A DNA stretch of 64,000 bases from Eutreptiella sp. 'Long Island Sound 2002' (Eukaryota; Euglenozoa; Euglenophyceae; Eutreptiales; Eutreptiaceae), in contig OZ038385.1 in NCBI GenBank assembly GCA_964036045.1, positions 58,065,919 through 58,129,918 of the forward strand, read 5' to 3'. Below are positions 11,201 through 23,127 of the stretch, in pieces. The notes beneath the pieces were generated by a model that worked only from the letters and a program-made list of their open reading frames with translations, had not been told where the DNA came from and did no database searches. The position numbers and the translations under genes are program-made. Each line of letters starts with the position of its first letter. Position 1 is the stretch's first letter.

Positions 11201-14200
11201 TCGCGGTGAAGGTGCTGTGGAACCAGCCCAAAGAGATGCTGGTGATGGCGTCGCGGGTGGGGGAGGACAAGAGAGTGGGCGTGTCGGGGCTGGCATAGTC
11301 CCCCAGGCCCAGCTGGCCGTTCGCGTTCCAGCCCATCACGTAGCACTCGCGACCCGCGAAGAAGGCGGTGGCGCCGGCGCCGGCCGCGATGGTCTCGACC
11401 GCGGCGCCGTTCGGGGCCGCGACCGGCTCCGGCTCCGACCGGTCCGGCCCAGGGCCCAGCCCCAACTGCCCGACGTCATTGGACCCCGTGACATAGACCT
11501 TGGCCCCCGCCAATAGGACCGAGTGGTAATGGCCGGTCTGGACGCTGACGATCTCGTCCCCCGTCGGGGCCACCAATAGTCGTGGGATCAGGGACTGGGT
11601 CTCGAGGGGGCCAAGCCCCAGCTGCCCCCTCGCGTTGCTCCCGAACACGTAGCACCTGCCGCCCGCCAAGAATGCGCTGTGGTACCGCCCCAGTGCAATG
11701 GCAGTTATCTCCGCGCCATCGGGGGACGTCAGAAGCTGCGGGCTGTAGCGCATGTCCGTGTCCCCAAGCCCCAACTGCCCGTTGATGTTCAGACCCGTGA
11801 CGTAGCACTCCGCCGGGCTGCTACCGTCCGATTCCGTCAGGAACGCAGTGTGGAAGGAGCCGGCGGCGATGGCTCTGATTTTGGCTCCGGTTGGGGCGAG
11901 TAGAGGCTGGAGAGCGGTCCTCAACCGAACACTGGCGGGCAGTCCAAGTTGGCCGAGGCGGTTGTCGCCGGCCGCGTAGGCCAGACCCGCGGCGTCCAAA
12001 ACGACCGTGTGGTAGGTCCCCAACGCCACCGCGCGGATCCGCTCCGCGGCCGGCGCCGGGAGCCGCTGTGGCGTGGCCGTGCGGAGCGTCGCGCTCGCCG
12101 CGATCCCCAGCCCCAACTGCCCGAACTGGTTGGACCCCATGACGTAGGCCTCCGTCGCGGTCAAGAGGACCGTGTGCGCCCCCCCGGCGGCGGTGGACAC
12201 GATGGCCTCGCCGCTCTGCAGTGACAGCGGCTGCGGAATGTTCGCGTCGACGGCGGTGCCTGTTCCGAGCTGGCTCTCGGCATTTGAGCCCATGCTGTAG
12301 GCCACCGCCAGAATGGTGCAGGACCCGCTGTAGACCCACCTGCCGTCCTTACCGCACAGGGCCGTGGGCACGCCGGAGTACGGGTACACACAAATCGGCG
12401 AGCACGTGCCGAAGGAGTGGTGGTCGCAGTTGCTGTAGTCCACGTGCTTCCCAACCGGCGCTCCGCACTCCACCGCAAATGCGAGGTCGAACCGCATTTG
12501 ATCTACGACCTCCAGCTTCACGAGCCGCGTGCTGTAGTCGAACCCAAACCCGCACCAGCCGCACCCGCCGCCGCACTGCCCGTAGCACCTTTTGCCGTTG
12601 CATGACGCACCGCCGTGGGCGCTATTCCCCCCGAGCGGTAGGACCGGCTGCGTGGACTCCACTTGGAACGGCGTGCCTTCCAGATTCAACCGGAAACGGG
12701 ATTCGAGCTGGGAGCCGTTGCGGCAGTCGGCCGCAATACCCCATTTCATATGCGTTAATTTGTCGGGGCTGGTCCGGCCGTTGCTTGTGGCGTACTTCAC
12801 GTCATTGAGGTCCACGAACACGTATTGCTGGCCCTTGGATATGACGCCTTTGATGCGCAGCTTCTGCCAGGTCGTGATGAGGGGGTAGAACTCGGACCAG
12901 TTGTCCGTGGGCGGGAGGTTGATGTAGTACTTGTCCCCGTCCTTGAAGTCCCAACGATCGACGCTCGGCAGCGCAGACGGCACAACAAAAGTGGCCTGCA
13001 GCCCGAAGCCCGCCACTTCGGTGTCCGGGATGAGAGGGTCGTACTCGACGGAAGGCATCGCCGCGCCGTCCAGCCCCACACTGAACGTGCCCCCCTCTGA
13101 CCCGTCCCCGTGGGCATCCACCATGACAAACGTGTACGCGCCGGGCTGGAGGCACACGGTGAAGGAGTAGAAAGCGTCGGACTCAAGCCCCGACTGGTTG
13201 ACGGCGAAGAGGGGGCATGCCCCGCGGATGTGGAAGGCGGCCTCGCCGTCGTTCGCCCGCGTCGTGACGTTGAAGATCATGTTCAGGCACCCGAACCCGC
13301 CCACAGTGGTCGCGGCACACGTGGGCCCTTCAGGTACGTTGAAGTGCCGATTGAACCGGCCCTGCGTCAGACCGGAGGTCGGGATTGTGGCTTCTTCCGA
13401 ACCGTCCAACACCGCGACAGTGAACGTGTCCTGGTACGTGCTCAAAGGCGTGTGGTCCGTTGCATTGGCCTGGGCCACGAACTGATAACGGCCCGGGGCC
13501 AGGCAGAGGACCGTGGAATGACGGGTCGTGTCCCGGACATAGCCCGCACTGGCCACGGGGCAGGCCCCCCCAATGCCCCACACCACCTCCCGAGCGGTGC
13601 TGGCGTTCGCATAATTGCCGTGGTTGACCACAACGTGCTGGCAGTCGGAGGTGTCCACCGTCGGGAAGCTGCAGTCTTCCTCTTGGCCGAACACGTCCAC
13701 TTCCGAAAGGGACAGCACGGCGCTGGCGTCGTCGCTCCGGACGCGCACGACGTCGCCGAACAGGGCACAGCGCGCCGAAAGGACCGCCGCGGCCCCGACA
13801 TCGGGGGCGGCCGCTCCGCACGCCTCCCACCCGTTTTCCGTCAGCACCTCCGCGACGGCCCCCGCGATCTCATGGCCCGGATCGGCGGCGTCGCAGCGCG
13901 ACCACATGCGGATCTCGCGAATGCACTTGGCCACCGTGAGCGCGACCTGCACCGTGTGCGCCGCGGCACCGCCGGTGCATGAGCCCCAGTGGTCTGCGGG
14001 GCACGGGTAGGCGCCGTCAGTGAGAAGGGCAGCGGAGCCCGTGCATGTCGTATCTACGGTCGGGGTGCTGCCAAGCGCGAGGTTGGGCAGATCGATGGCT
14101 CCAGCCCCGCAATTATCCGTGGAGCCGGGGACGGTAAAGATCCTGCTGGTCTTACTTCCCGTGACAGCCACCGGGCCCACAAGGACCTGACGCTCCCAAG

Positions 14201-17200
14201 AGACCGTGAAGCTGCCCCCGTGCCATCCATCCGAATAAATGTCCACTGCATCAAATTCGTAGGGCCCCGGGGGGAGGGCATGGCACGTGTGGAAGGTGTC
14301 CACGTCCGTGTAGGAGCCGTACTTCACGGAGTAGACCTGACGCCCCGTGTCCGGCAGCTTGATGGACCAGGCAGACTCTTGGGGGTACGCGACGAGTACG
14401 ACCTTGACGTGGACTTCGCCGGTCGGGCAGCGGTCAAAGGGCGTCACGGTGGCGGTCGGGGTGGCTGTGAGGCTGGACGTTGAAGTGTCGGAGGCAGTGG
14501 CTGATGCGGAGGCCGTTGGAGTGGGCGTGGCGGTGGGCATGTCAGTCGGCGTCGGGCTACCGGATTCAGTCACGCATGACCCACCACGATCCACAGCAGT
14601 CTCGTCCCCGTTCTGGCGTCCATCGAAACATGTGGGACCTCGTAGGCACAATCCGCCCACATTGGTCTCGGAACTCGGGTCCGTTTGAGATGGAGTGAGC
14701 AGCTGATTCAGACGACTGACTGTCTCCCCGTCACCCCCCCGCTCCCAAAAGCATCCGGCCGGTTTAGTGGCGTCAGCCGCGACGGTCCCAGCGAAACTGT
14801 GCCCGTATCGAAGGCCTGCCAGCCGACACGCCGTTGCGCTGTCTATGACGAGGGTCGGTGCGCAATTCTGCCCTTCGAGCAGCCTGTCGTAGACCGGGCC
14901 TTCGGTGACAGAGTTCGATGGTGTCAATGTGCTCGTGCTGCTGCCCGCATTGACGGTGACGTGCACTGTTGCTGTGCCACTCCCTCCTTTGCCGTCAGTG
15001 ATGGTGTACGCGAATGAGTCAGGGCCAGAGAACCCGGGCTGAGGCGTGTACGTGATCGTGCCGTCGGCGTTCAGGACGGCCACACCAGCGGATGGCTGCG
15101 TCAACGAGTCGACTGAAAGGATGTCCCCGTCGGGGTCGATGTCATTGAACAGCACGGGCACAGTCACGGCCGTATTGGCACTGGTTGAGTCGTTGTCATT
15201 GATAGCTTGCGGGGGTAGGTTCACTGGAGGAGATGGGGATGGGCTTGGGCTTGGGCTGGCTGGTAGTGATGTGGATGGGCTTGGACTGGCTGCTGGTGAT
15301 GTGGATGGGCTTGGGCTGGCTGCTGGTGATGTGGATGGGCTTGGGCTGGCTGCTGGTGATGTGGATGGGCTTGGGCTGGCTGCTGGTGATGTGGATGGGC
15401 TTGGGCTGGCTGCTGGTGAATTGGCTGGGCTTGGGCTGGCTGCTGGTGATGTGGCTGGGCTTGGGCTGGCTGCTGGTGATGTGGATGGGCTTGGGCTGGC
15501 TGCTGGTGATGTGGATGGGCTTGGGCTGGCTGCTGGTGATGTGGATGGGCTTGGGCTGGCTGCTGGTGATGTGGATGGGCTTGGGCTGGCTGCTGGTGAA
15601 TTGGCTGGGCTTGGGCTGGCTGCTGGTGATGTGGATGGGCTTGGGCTGGCTGCTGGTGAATTGGATGGGCTTGGGCTGGCTGCTGGTGAATTGGCTGGGC
15701 TTGGGCTGGCTGCTGGTGATGTGGATGGGCTTGGGCTGGCTGGTAGTGATGTGGATGGGCTTGGACTGGCTGCTGGTGATGTGGATGGGCTTGGGCTGGC
15801 TGCTGGTGATGTGGATGGGCTTGGGCTGGCTGCTGGTGATGTGGATGGGCTTGGGCTGGCTGCTGGTGATGTGGATGGGCTTGGGCTGGCTGCTGGTGAT
15901 GTGGCTGGGCTTGGGCTGGCTGCTGGTGATGTGGATGGGCTTGGGCTGGCTGCTGGTGAATTGGCTGGGCTTGGGCTGGCTGCTGGTGATGTGGATGGGC
16001 TTGGGCTGGCTGCTGGTGAATTGGATGGGCTTGGGCTGGCTGCTGGTGAATTGGCTGGGCTTGGGCTGGCTGCTGGTGATGTGGATGGGCTTGGGCTGGC
16101 TGCTGGTGAATTGGCTGGGCTTGGGCTGGCTGCTGGTGATGTGGACGGGCTTGGGCTGGCTGCTGGTGATGTGGATGGGCTTGGGCTGGCTGCTGGTGAT
16201 GTGGATGGGCTTGGGCTGGCATCTGACTGAGTGGGCGTCGATGTGGGGAAATAGGTTGACGTAGCAGTGCGGGATACTGTCGGCGTCGGGCTCAGACTTC
16301 GGGTAGCCGATGGACTGCTGGTGACTGTGCGCGTTGCGGTGGGTGATCCCGGTGTTAATGTGCCGCTGGCGGTCGATGTTACAGATCGTGTCTGCGGCGG
16401 CGTTCTGGACACTGTCAGCGTTGGGCTTCTGGTGGCAGTGTGTGTGGGACTGGGTGTTGCTGTGAATGACTCTGGATTGAACTTGTATATGATGACATTG
16501 GGCCTCCGCCCGTAACCAACAAACCAGCCCTCGTTGAAACATCGTTTGCCCACCTCCTGAGCATCGTCAAAGCAATGGCCCGGCCAGCGGAGATCGGTAA
16601 ACCAACGCTCGCCATTATCAGCACTGTTGACGGATAGAGTTTCGATATGCGACACGGCCGGCACAAGCCAGCGGCTCTGGGTGTCGCAGGCGGATTTATC
16701 GTCAGTGAAACACAGAGCGTAATCGCCGCCGAGGCCCATGGACCCGGCCAGGTCGTCATACTCGCCTCTGGTGCGCAACAAGAGAGGGTTGTCCACAAAA
16801 CCACCGTTTGACGTGAAGCGGTAGTGAAAGAAGCCCGAGTCATCGGCAGGAATGCGATTGATGTCCCAATCGGAGAGTTTCGCGAATCCCGAGATTTGCG
16901 GCGGCGAAGAGAGGTCGCCCGATGCGTTCGGCGTGGGATGGTACCCGTTCTCATCGGAATACTGCAGCACTTTGATCCAGAAACCTGGCGTCAGCGCGGG
17001 AGTGCCCGTCCCCGTGCTTGACACCGTTGTTGAGGCCGTTGGCATCACTGTGGCCGTTGGCGTCGACGTGGCACTCGACAGCGTCGGTGTTGGTGTTGCA
17101 GTCGGCGTCGAATAGTTGACAAAGTAACACCGCACTTGATCGCCAGCGCAATCCACAGCCATGCACGGCCCCGTGCTCTGCCCATGGCCCGGATGGCAGT

Positions 17201-18797
17201 GGGGAGGCCCAACGGTAGTCATGCAATGCGTAGGACAGACTTGCCCCAAGCTCGACCAGTCGTACCCAGAGTGGCACTCACAATCCGGCAGGCCCGAGAC
17301 ATTCGCGGTTTTGGATGGGGTTTCACTTCTTGTGTTTGTGAAGGAGGGAGTGGCACTCGGTACAGGGGTGGCAGTCGCCGTCCGGGATGGCGTTGCAGTT
17401 GCAGACGTTGCAGACAGCGTCAAAGTGGCCGTCCAATCTCGGGTTTTGGTGGAGGTGGCGGTGATCGTTGGGGATAGCGTTGCACACACTGTCCGTGTAT
17501 CAGTAGTGGTTGGAGACCGGGTGGCAGTCCTACTGCTGGTGTACGTGAGACTGAATGTCTGGGTTAGCGTAGGGGTGAGGGTTTGCGTGGGGATGGGAGT
17601 CAATGTTGGTGTCAGCGAAGCGGAACCTGAATCCGTGGGGCACGCATCCGCAATGGCGGCCCCATGGTCGTCCCCCAACGCCACAGCGAGAACAGTGCAA
17701 TTGATGTGGCTGAGCACCGGGGCCGTGCGGCTGCTCGTAGTGCTGTCCCCCAGCTGGCCATGGAAGTTGTAGCCCCACATGTACAGCCTGCCCTCCGCTA
17801 TGGCCGCGCTGGTGCGCCCAGCCATCTTAATGGCCGAGATGGTGCCGTTGGATGTGCCCAGCGTCACTTGCTGTGGCGTGCTCCGCGTCGCCGTGTGCCC
17901 GATCCCCAATTGGCCATCGTCGTTGTACCCCCATGTCCACAACCGCCCGTCCACGATAGCCCCCGTGTGCCGGTAGCCCACCGAGACCGCGCTGACGGTG
18001 CCGTTCAGGGGGACAAGCGTTGGGGCGTAACGATTGACGAAATCCCCCAGGCCCAACTGCCCAGCCGAGTTGGCGCCCCACGTGTACAACTGCGCGTTGA
18101 CAATGGCAGCCCCGTGATATGGGCCCAGCTCCACCATCGAGGCGCTGCCGTTCAGGTTTGGCATGTTGATCAGTGTGGCATTGGGGTATGGCTCGGCGAG
18201 ACCTACGTCGCCCCACATGTACAGGTCGCCTCCGGCCACGGCTGCGCTGCCGCGGTCAGCCAGCGTCGCCGCGCTGACCGTTCCAGGCAGCGGGAGCCGG
18301 CCCGGCGTATGTCGATCGTTCTGGGTGTTGTCCCCGAGCATCCCTCCCCAGTTAGCCCCCCACAAATAGAGCTCGCCGTCGACAATGACGGCCATGTGGT
18401 TCAAGGAGCTCGCCACGCCAGACACAGTGCCGTTCAGCTCGACCCGCTGCAGTGTATCTTTGTCCTTCGTACTGCCGATCCCGAGCTGCCCATAGGGCTG
18501 ATGGCCACACGTGTACAGGGTCCCCCCGGCCACGACAGCCGTGCGAACATAAATGAGGTCGACTGCAGTGGGCATACTGCCGTTCAGTGGTAGCACCGAT
18601 GGAGTGAGCCGGCGCATTGTGGTGCCGTCGCACAGTTGCCCATGGTCATTGCTGCCCCACATGTACAACTGGGTCTCCGCACCGATGGGAAGCACCAAAC
18701 CGCAAACAAGGAGGAGCACCCAAGGGAACTTGCTGCATGCGGGGATTGCACAACCACCGGCCATATTGCAAGTACCCACCGGAGCCCGCTTCATCAA
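5262..18797 (-). CDS. Giant membrane protein: two RCC1 propellers, mucin stalks, cytoplasmic ADP-ribosyltransferase
   Basis: An uninterrupted 4511-codon frame. The N-terminus ([15 protein letters not shown]) is a signal peptide; starts at M1, M2 or M12 all keep it. Approximate residues, in order: seven RCC1 repeats (43-385, each with WG.N..GQLG-like cores); Thr/Pro stalk; Cys-rich EGF-like patch (503-561); unassigned domain (603-776); [10 protein letters not shown] repeats (856-1189); cadherin-like/Big module (1191-1291, NDIDPDGD); Cys-rich and jelly-roll or discoidin-like modules (1294-1932); GON-like (GTPF) and sushi-like regions (1943-2163); a second set of seven RCC1 repeats (2164-2532); Ser/Thr/Pro stalk (2534-3027); membrane helix (3170-3192) followed by CCCC; two more helices (3231-3290); Cys/His cluster (3292-3372); ankyrin-like repeats; ADP-ribosyltransferase (4009-4149) with YRG, SSAS and FPDEAEVLF, the R-S-ExE triad of arginine-specific enzymes; Pro/Ser-rich tail. 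Inferred role: a surface receptor or adhesin signalling by mono-ADP-ribosylation. The RCC1 and transferase calls are firm. The GON, sushi and discoidin calls are tentative. Confidence 0.9.
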   Translation of the reverse strand: MMKRAPVGTCNMAGGCAIPACSKFPWVLLLVCGLVLPIGAETQLYMWGSNDHGQLCDGTTMRRLTPSVLPLNGSMPTAVDLIYVRTAVVAGGTLYTCGHQPYGQLGIGSTKDKDTLQRVELNGTVSGVASSLNHMAVIVDGELYLWGANWGGMLGDNTQNDRHTPGRLPLPGTVSAATLADRGSAAVAGGDLYMWGDVGLAEPYPNATLINMPNLNGSASMVELGPYHGAAIVNAQLYTWGANSAGQLGLGDFVNRYAPTLVPLNGTVSAVSVGYRHTGAIVDGRLWTWGYNDDGQLGIGHTATRSTPQQVTLGTSNGTISAIKMAGRTSAAIAEGRLYMWGYNFHGQLGDSTTSSRTAPVLSHINCTVLAVALGDDHGAAIADACPTDSGSASLTPTLTPIPTQTLTPTLTQTFSLTYTSSRTATRSPTTTDTRTVCATLSPTITATSTKTRDWTATLTLSATSATATPSRTATATPVPSATPSFTNTRSETPSKTANVSGLPDCECHSGYDWSSLGQVCPTHCMTTVGPPHCHPGHGQSTGPCMAVDCAGDQVRCYFVNYSTPTATPTPTLSSATSTPTATVMPTASTTVSSTGTGTPALTPGFWIKVLQYSDENGYHPTPNASGDLSSPPQISGFAKLSDWDINRIPADDSGFFHYRFTSNGGFVDNPLLLRTRGEYDDLAGSMGLGGDYALCFTDDKSACDTQSRWLVPAVSHIETLSVNSADNGERWFTDLRWPGHCFDDAQEVGKRCFNEGWFVGYGRRPNVIIYKFNPESFTATPSPTHTATRSPTLTVSRTPPQTRSVTSTASGTLTPGSPTATRTVTSSPSATRSLSPTPTVSRTATSTYFPTSTPTQSDASPSPSTSPAASPSPSTSPAASPSPSTSPAASPSPANSPAASPSPSTSPAASPSPANSPAASPSPSNSPAASPSPSTSPAASPSPANSPAASPSPSTSPAASPSPATSPAASPSPSTSPAASPSPSTSPAASPSPSTSPAASPSPSTSPAASPSPSTSLPASPSPSTSPAASPSPANSPAASPSPSNSPAASPSPSTSPAASPSPANSPAASPSPSTSPAASPSPSTSPAASPSPSTSPAASPSPSTSPAASPSPATSPAASPSPANSPAASPSPSTSPAASPSPSTSPAASPSPSTSPAASPSPSTSPAASPSPSTSLPASPSPSPSPSPPVNLPPQAINDNDSTSANTAVTVPVLFNDIDPDGDILSVDSLTQPSAGVAVLNADGTITYTPQPGFSGPDSFAYTITDGKGGSGTATVHVTVNAGSSTSTLTPSNSVTEGPVYDRLLEGQNCAPTLVIDSATACRLAGLRYGHSFAGTVAADATKPAGCFWERGGDGETVSRLNQLLTPSQTDPSSETNVGGLCLRGPTCFDGRQNGDETAVDRGGSCVTESGSPTPTDMPTATPTPTASASATASDTSTSSLTATPTATVTPFDRCPTGEVHVKVVLVAYPQESAWSIKLPDTGRQVYSVKYGSYTDVDTFHTCHALPPGPYEFDAVDIYSDGWHGGSFTVSWERQVLVGPVAVTGSKTSRIFTVPGSTDNCGAGAIDLPNLALGSTPTVDTTCTGSAALLTDGAYPCPADHWGSCTGGAAAHTVQVALTVAKCIREIRMWSRCDAADPGHEIAGAVAEVLTENGWEACGAAAPDVGAAAVLSARCALFGDVVRVRSDDASAVLSLSEVDVFGQEEDCSFPTVDTSDCQHVVVNHGNYANASTAREVVWGIGGACPVASAGYVRDTTRHSTVLCLAPGRYQFVAQANATDHTPLSTYQDTFTVAVLDGSEEATIPTSGLTQGRFNRHFNVPEGPTCAATTVGGFGCLNMIFNVTTRANDGEAAFHIRGACPLFAVNQSGLESDAFYSFTVCLQPGAYTFVMVDAHGDGSEGGTFSVGLDGAAMPSVEYDPLIPDTEVAGFGLQATFVVPSALPSVDRWDFKDGDKYYINLPPTDNWSEFYPLITTWQKLRIKGVISKGQQYVFVDLNDVKYATSNGRTSPDKLTHMKWGIAADCRNGSQLESRFRLNLEGTPFQVESTQPVLPLGGNSAHGGASCNGKRCYGQCGGGCGWCGFGFDYSTRLVKLEVVDQMRFDLAFAVECGAPVGKHVDYSNCDHHSFGTCSPICVYPYSGVPTALCGKDGRWVYSGSCTILAVAYSMGSNAESQLGTGTAVDANIPQPLSLQSGEAIVSTAAGGAHTVLLTATEAYVMGSNQFGQLGLGIAASATLRTATPQRLPAPAAERIRAVALGTYHTVVLDAAGLAYAAGDNRLGQLGLPASVRLRTALQPLLAPTGAKIRAIAAGSFHTAFLTESDGSSPAECYVTGLNINGQLGLGDTDMRYSPQLLTSPDGAEITAIALGRYHSAFLAGGRCYVFGSNARGQLGLGPLETQSLIPRLLVAPTGDEIVSVQTGHYHSVLLAGAKVYVTGSNDVGQLGLGPGPDRSEPEPVAAPNGAAVETIAAGAGATAFFAGRECYVMGWNANGQLGLGDYASPDTPTLLSSPTRDAITSISLGWFHSTFTAITTVTPTVTPSPTPTPTRTNTATPTPSPTDTATASGTSTFTLSRTATPTTTPSLSHTPSATLSVTATFTRTETLSATPTASPTRTGTLTPTATYTASRTSSPTATLRQTSSHTPTATRTPTPTFSGTESSTCTPSPSASTTISATASNTQTLSRFYTPTASATPTPSASPSGTVTASHLFTPSSTASDTGTRTETHTFTRSCTTTPTATPSTTQTSTSTRTPTPSRTATATPSASLTASDTPSYTPTPTRSPTASHTSSLTLTVTITPTASPSPSRSSTSTPTCSHVFTATTTPSGTASATPTCTRSSTSTPSRIFTVTFTATSTTSLTCSHLFTPSTTFSPTISRLFTPSATPTCTSSATPSHLFTPSCTPTSSASCTPSATPTPSRLFTPSPSPTSSTSPTASATITASTIYTRTPTLLVTPTLTSSPTPTPSRLYTPTGTASPTTSRTRSTTATPSASCTTSVTLTPSGSPIPSASVTDTPTDTLSPTNVPTLTPTATQTSALALCNAGSVDGVNLAAQLTAGGSKCIESFSMGQGSSSLASRSVVIRIRKLLGNLTLRLDSGCQATGSGCPLCEACVRRYDPTHTGGQFVMPTGNQPLQLVMIYEPLTSANRRQPPPSARAGPRASEGFDFEVVVVHTASGVIVVVIVAAVVLCGLCCCCFGHRHAKKMKEKPLPYEYWERHRGRFRVLHPRWDNLWIQVGLLLGLYLVIAGGLWWVLLDALTHADYPGFPLAALGFGFAALGAACFTVYFVRAMHDPKSHDCPVCAKKVTSWQFLGTYLPTPPTESENSFPTKKGHTSCVTCIACRRPVLVDLWEEGPHHRLYHRACWDAVCADLCGDPPGDIARWCAEHDPTDLELAYLLAAAIARGRTPVVLALLDAHPTLDAYPLPGAPSARHTAAAAGQLPLLVLLLDRHRGCFDVCPDAEATPKSIRISNLGSARGWNDLYIPQPPLTYNAKPVFVGHAHGQYMYYYRPPRGERSLKEGWCLSDYLGYGAPSFRLLLESLAEAEAPPSEDGAGEGAERGTDAQERDRRPWWRLLKRKHLHIADLSKMCSKKTGATTGTAENVQYDTASHGTGNGPSAPEPVPDDPPTAAPSGDAEPSDESKAEEATVLSEEDVGLEWVPQTVSLLESAARSGHEATIRHVYHLYKDRYPLCLRWQHDIGYGLWDTYPNSVQLQVTVALAQGQRRLAVERQRKDVVLDFAAMEQRIDDDVCRIRCQLQSVLHHRGRGDEWQVTSSAQDVQDWDGAFVGFVPGRCAVAARDGGALELLCDLQAVDPSLWKPASKDPEGALDLEDEERQEWFVDVLTHWLSGTFDVSTHVAGLHDIWDGMRGRKRKSTLGRKKSTATATKRNSTFQGAQGGGTATGAGRSPAGSRFSDGLEKPSAAPQNAFYDADYRTDVGTLAFCMELPDNPLNLTFRGPPLAQMCEDTVIKVYELRRQRVTLSPLHVVPIYVYTYELPGEPDQIYSAMNRAMRVHDHDAVDFWRPLIWQIDRALQELPCHKGRLYRGINVRFSEDDYKAGQKVCWPALSSASAEKSVASEFVKGDEGSLFFIACTAGRPISRFSKFPDEAEVLFRPNTVFTITSTLYGRSDIGQFYSGIDNIAMVEVGARPQTSAAGAPDQPFGGPGLCGFPLQPRADSGLVHVDLPVDEFLPFLTFLDTAPRLTVESVDVPDRPEFIEKGAKVAFAVMVHSPEGTSSPPPEHATGRRPRLGSLSSAPLSPVSGSSRRTPSSDFSRGPFGTPRISPSTDSLGAPKRRPRAGAAGLVREGSGPMPPAEDSSPPFPTELNTSARGALSTQCPGLSKGLTRPSVVNPLDTRASPRGFAFDPVDKGPVTSGEGPQGQTPYPSQMPSLITKGGPNAIDPGAAFEMQLDDDLFYPVEEERVQFTEPGEGMPGITPWPSAMGPPGQRPEARALPVHTDASASRPAHPDALTTSRLDAINEQFEHEARAVDDLGSRLWSKMSRFMSGD
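15232..16222 (-). repeat. 30-bp coding minisatellite ([10 protein letters not shown] array)
   Basis: About 33 copies of a 30-base unit inside the giant gene, translated on the minus strand as [10 protein letters not shown] with variants (SPANS, SPSNS, SPATS). A rare variant unit (SLPASP) occurs twice exactly 480 bases apart (lines near 15255 and 15735), the spacing of sixteen units, so a block of the array was itself duplicated. Because 30 is a multiple of three, length changes keep the frame. The result is a flexible stalk that is likely O-glycosylated and variable in length. Confidence 0.95.
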
Positions 18798-19130
18798 TCA
18801 GCAGGAGAAGAAAACAGGGTCTCGAAAAAAAAAACCCTCAGAGAGCAGGGGCAACCAGTAGCATGAGCACATGGCTGGGCTGAGAATGTAGTTTGGCAGA
18901 GGTTGAGTACAGGACATTTTGAGCACACAGTGCAGCATGTCTGCATGGACATGTGGGCTTGCGAGGAACTGGTCTCAGGGTTGCCTGGCTCACCGTGGCG
19001 GTTGCTGCAAAACCAATGGGATGTCTCTTTGGACAGGACATTAGGCTGCCTGCATAACATGGCGCACATTCTACAATGCCAATATTATATTGCCAATACA
19101 CCCTTCAAAAACCATCTACGCTGTTCCCAG
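18798..19130. other. Upstream region of the giant minus-strand gene
   Basis: This should hold the 5' UTR and promoter of the minus-strand receptor-like gene. An A-rich stretch lies at about 18820-18840. I see no clear TATA box or other recognised promoter element. Confidence 0.35.
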
Positions 19131-19404
19131 GGGGGAATGTTTGCCCGGCGCATGCCTAGCGTGCAACGTTTGTGTTAACAATCCCAATATTCACCCAGGT
19201 ATTACCCTCCCCAAGAGAATGCCCCCCAAGCACAGCAGAATGAGTTGCAATCCTTCCCTGCAAAGCACATTGCATAAGACGATAATTGGGAATTCCACAT
19301 CAACACCAGTGATGTGTCATGTTTCCAATAAACAGTGTTATGCCCACACTTATCAGGGTCAATACATTCATAACAATAGTATAGGTTGTACACACCACAA
19401 ACTG
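19131..19404 (-). repeat. Dispersed repeat copy 2, transposon-like
   Basis: Near-identical to the repeat at 893-1161 and in the same orientation. On the minus strand the open frame extends further than in copy 1. It adds a cysteine cluster near 19420-19450 (CAVCC, and RQRCVQC in a neighbouring frame), which lengthens the zinc-ribbon-like pattern C..C...C..C...C...H. The shift between frames suggests a decayed copy. The piggyBac relationship is inferred from cysteine spacing only. Confidence 0.5.
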
Positions 19405-21799
19405 TGGTGGTGGAGAACCTTTGGCAACACACTGCACACACCTCTGCCTCATCCTCTCCATTATCTTGCTTGGTGGCCTAGTTTTTTGCATTACTCCAAA
19501 CCTGAGGCGGACATGGTCCCGTGGTCCATAATGGGGGTAACAGGTAACCTGCAAATTCAAAATTGCACAAGATGCAACAAAAGCCTTCCCTTTTCATGTC
19601 GAGGTTGAGCTGCACTTGAGAACTAGAACTGGAATTGAAACTCAAACTCGAATTCCCAAGAGGCTGGAACTCCAACAAAACTCAGCACAGGGACAAAATA
19701 AGAAGGGCTACTTAACCCCTGCCATCTCAGCGGGGGGACAAAATCAGAATTGGCTGCTGAAGTTTGTGGATTGTGAGTCCATATCCCCAACTCAACGGGC
19801 CACTCAATTTGTGGATTGTGAGTCCTTATGCCATCTCATGGTCCCCATGGAGTGGAGGAATGGCTACATAACCCGTACCATCTGTGGGGGAACTAGGTCA
19901 TGGGTGGAAACCGGGCCAAACACGATGCCCGGCGCGCTAATGTTTCCCCTATGCTCCATGACAAACATCTAATCTTGAAATGCATCCATGACTGAATGAT
20001 AAGGGTTCCCATATCCTCCTTCCACCATCTTGGTAGATTAAACTGGGGATGTGAGCAACAACATTCCTTGTGTAAATTGCACTATTTCAAAGAAATATCA
20101 AACGTTTTTTAAAGTGCCTCAAAACATTTGAAGCATTTGTGGTGCTCCTCTTTTCAACATATTGGTTTGTCCACAACTAATGACTATCCATAGCCTCCAT
20201 GGACATGCTCCACATGTGTATCGGTGTGTAGATGCACTACCCTAACCCTACAAGGTTCTTCTATTTGTTGCGGTGTTGTGGTGTTGCGTTGTTGTCGATA
20301 ATCACATTGCAATTCGAAACATTTCCTTCAACTACTGGGAGTGGCTTGCCTTTATTGTTCATATTGTTCACTTGCCTTCATGGTTCATGCTACTGTGTTC
20401 GGGTGTACTCTCAAGAGAACTGCAGTGATGTATCGCTGAGTAGACATGCACAGCATCGGGCATGCATGCACTTTCCTCTTGCCATCTCATTCCCTCTAAA
20501 TTCCGGTGGTGCTTGGAAAACACCAGTTCCAAGGGGGAATCTTTGCACTGCGCGCGCACTGCGCGCTACTTTTAGACTATGTTCCCCCCGAAGAGCCCCC
20601 AAGCACACCCCTTGGAAACGCCCTTAGAATCAGGTGACCCAAATTGCCCGAGCTCAAGAAAGTTGCAAACTACCTTCCCTTCACATAAGACACATCATGC
20701 ACAACTGGAAAAGCCATGAACAGGCGTGGGTTGCACCATTTTTAGCGATGGAGGTTGGGTTGGGGCAAGCTTGCATGTAACATGATCCATGAATGCCCTT
20801 TCCGTTACGTACATGGTACTCACACGAGCCTTCATCGCGTCCTTGTATCGGATAATCGGACTTGCTTCAATACTTCCACTTCCCAATGGAATCTTTGGCC
20901 GTTCGATGCATGCGTGTCCCCCTGAGTGGAAATGGCTCTTCGCCACTCTGCAGAGATATAATGTAAAGCACAAACACAATCAAGGCAAGAGAGTCGCAAA
21001 TGGCATTGCGTGTAGTAAAGAGGGCGGACAAAGGGGGACAAAATCAGAAGTCAAAACCTCCGCTAGGGGTCACCATGATGCCCCTAGGGGCCCCTAGTAT
21101 CTGAAAGTATGGGTCTCTAGTATGGCCACGGACCCAAATAGTTGCACTGCGCTTAAGGCTCCCCCCAACACAAGCATCGGTACACATGCATTGATGTCAA
21201 CAGCCAAAAAGTCAGCTTTGCAAAATGGTCCGACTTGCAGGTGCTAAGGTTGGTTTCCACCCACCCATAGTAATTGAATAAAAATGTAACATGAAACTAG
21301 CACAGTGTCTAAAAATGGTTTAATAAATGTCTGGAACAAGAACAAAAGCAATGATGGCGCTACTGCTCCTGCCATTGTTGATGGTACTAAGGCCCAATGT
21401 GTTGTAGCCAAAGCCACCTAGACTGCAAATCGGTGGAACTTAGGCCAGCCTAAACTACAGACCCAAAGGATCGGATTCTTGGTGGATGGGGCTAGGCACC
21501 ACTGGAATGGGAATAGGCAACTATGAGGATTGTGCCGAAGACCAACATGACACATCCCCAAAGAAGAATACAAAATTGAAAATTATCAGTGGTGGGTGGC
21601 AAACAAACCTCGGCACCTATGTGGCAAACGGATCAAGGTCCTGCTCTCAAGTGTTTGCAGGGGGGTACGCCTTCTTACAAGCCCCGCTTCAATTGCAGTT
21701 TTTCAAGTAGCTGGGGCATACACGGTGTCCACATAGCAGTACTTTTGCTAGGCGTTGGGCAGTGCGAACTGCAGCCCCAGCAGCGGTCAGAAGTAGTTG
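19405..21799. other. Repeat-derived, no supported gene
   Basis: AT-richer sequence with no credible gene. A phrase near gtggattgtgagtccatatc occurs twice at about 19770-19830 and again, with variation, at 22815-22975, so it belongs to a dispersed short repeat. A GCGCGCACTGCGCG phrase near 20550 matches a motif scattered elsewhere in the window. Confidence 0.45.
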
Positions 21800-22456
21800 C
21801 TAGTTTCGAGCTCTGAAGACCACCAACTTGCACGCCAAGTGACGGATTTGAAGGTTGACATGCCACCAGCAGTGGTGGGCGGCCTTGGAGGAGGGGGCTG
21901 CAGGGAGACGTTGAGCCGACATCAGGCACCCGAGTGTTGTGGGATGAGGGCTCCTTCCTAACCCTTCCGGACGCCGGGCGGGCGATGGAGGAGCTGTTAG
22001 CAAGAGGGTTGGGGTTCGGGCGGTGTGGAGCCCCCAGGGAGCTGCGGGGAGGGGGGCTGAGTTTGAGGAGGCCAAGTGTTGGGCTGGCCCTGTCCCCCCT
22101 TTTGCGGCGGGACTAAGGGCAGTAGCAGCCCACCTTTGAAACTCATTGGGCCACGTTTGAAACTTATAACTACACCCACAAGTGGCTTTTGTGCAGCCAC
22201 ATTCCCCTGTGTTGGCGTACATACTGCCACATTGGCCTCCGCAAGGCACCAACGATGGGCCCACCCTGTGGATGTCTTGCTCGTCATCACTGTGTAGTGT
22301 GGGGGCGTTGGGGCATATGTCATGCTTGTCACAATCGGGGTGGAATGCCACATTGCAATGTAAATAGGCCATTTGGCAGCCCTTCTTCTCGCAAATGTAG
22401 CACAAGCCGGCCATCAACTTGTGCTCCGAGCTCTTCTTGGATTTCTTTGGAGGCAT
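21800..22456 (-). CDS. Small Cys/His zinc-binding protein or transposon fragment
   Basis: Open frame starting MPPKKSKKSSEHKL at 22456, followed at once by a compact zinc-binding pattern (GLCYICEKKG...HCNVAFHPDCDKHDIC) and then a Cys-rich stretch (CGCTKATCGC). The lysine-rich start plus one small zinc finger suits a nucleic-acid-binding protein. The rest of the frame is Pro/Ala-rich and unconvincing, so the true 3' end is unclear. It sits among repeats and may be the N-terminal piece of a mobile-element protein. I do not recognise the family. An intron or a truncation is likely after about codon 95. Confidence 0.35.
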   Translation of the reverse strand: MPPKKSKKSSEHKLMAGLCYICEKKGCQMAYLHCNVAFHPDCDKHDICPNAPTLHSDDEQDIHRVGPSLVPCGGQCGSMYANTGECGCTKATCGCSYKFQTWPNEFQRWAATALSPAAKGGTGPAQHLASSNSAPLPAAPWGLHTARTPTLLLTAPPSPARRPEGLGRSPHPTTLGCLMSAQRLPAAPSSKAAHHCWWHVNLQIRHLACKLVVFRARN

Positions 22457-22814
22457 GTCTACTAAGCAAAGTTGAAGGAGATGGTGGAGGCACACAAAGG
22501 AGGTGGAAGACGAGAGACACAACGAGCAGCTTTACAACTACACGTTTTACGCAGTCCAACAGTGCCTACTCCTGTTGCTCTGCGGTGAGTGCATTGATTG
22601 TGGTTCAGGTTTGGGCACACACAAGTTTAGGTTTGGGCATTATGCGGGCTGGCAAAATTTTTCGCTACGGGGACCGCCCTTTGGAGCACTTAAAAAAAAA
22701 AGCGCAAGAAAATGTGATACATGTAGGGGCAACACCGAAGCGTGGAGATCCCTTACCGAGACTCGACGCAAACATGCAACCCAAACGAACAAAAGATGGC
22801 ACTATAGGTGTCCT

Positions 22815-22975
22815 GTCAAGGTGTGTGGATTTTGAGTCCATCTCCCCAACTCAAGGGGCCATGGACCAAGGTGCATTGATTGTGGGTCCATATCCCCAAC
22901 CCAAGCGGCCACACACAGGTCCGTGTGCCCAACACAAGGGGCCACACAAAGTATGTGGATTGTCGGTTGTCTTTA
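22815..22975. repeat. Short dispersed repeat cluster
   Basis: Four imperfect copies of a unit of about 40 bases around gattgtgggtccatatcccc followed by aactcaaggggcca. The same phrase occurs at 19770-19830. No coding role is seen. Confidence 0.6.
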
Positions 22976-23127
22976 TAGTCTAACAAACAATATAGTAACA
23001 ATCCCCCATCACTAGAGATTTGCACACAACAACACAATAGCAACATACAATACCGTATTGCACCTCATTATTCGTTCGGTATGATTGCCGTCGTACCCAC
23101 GGGATCTTCATTCAGTACACCACGCAA

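Noticed and set aside
15232-16222. CRISPR-like regular repeat
   Set aside because: Units are contiguous with no spacers, are in frame in a protein and lie in a eukaryotic gene.
15046-16230. Plus-strand frame of Gly-Leu-rich repeats
   Set aside because: It is the reverse reading of the [10 protein letters not shown] minisatellite, with no start context or domain of its own.
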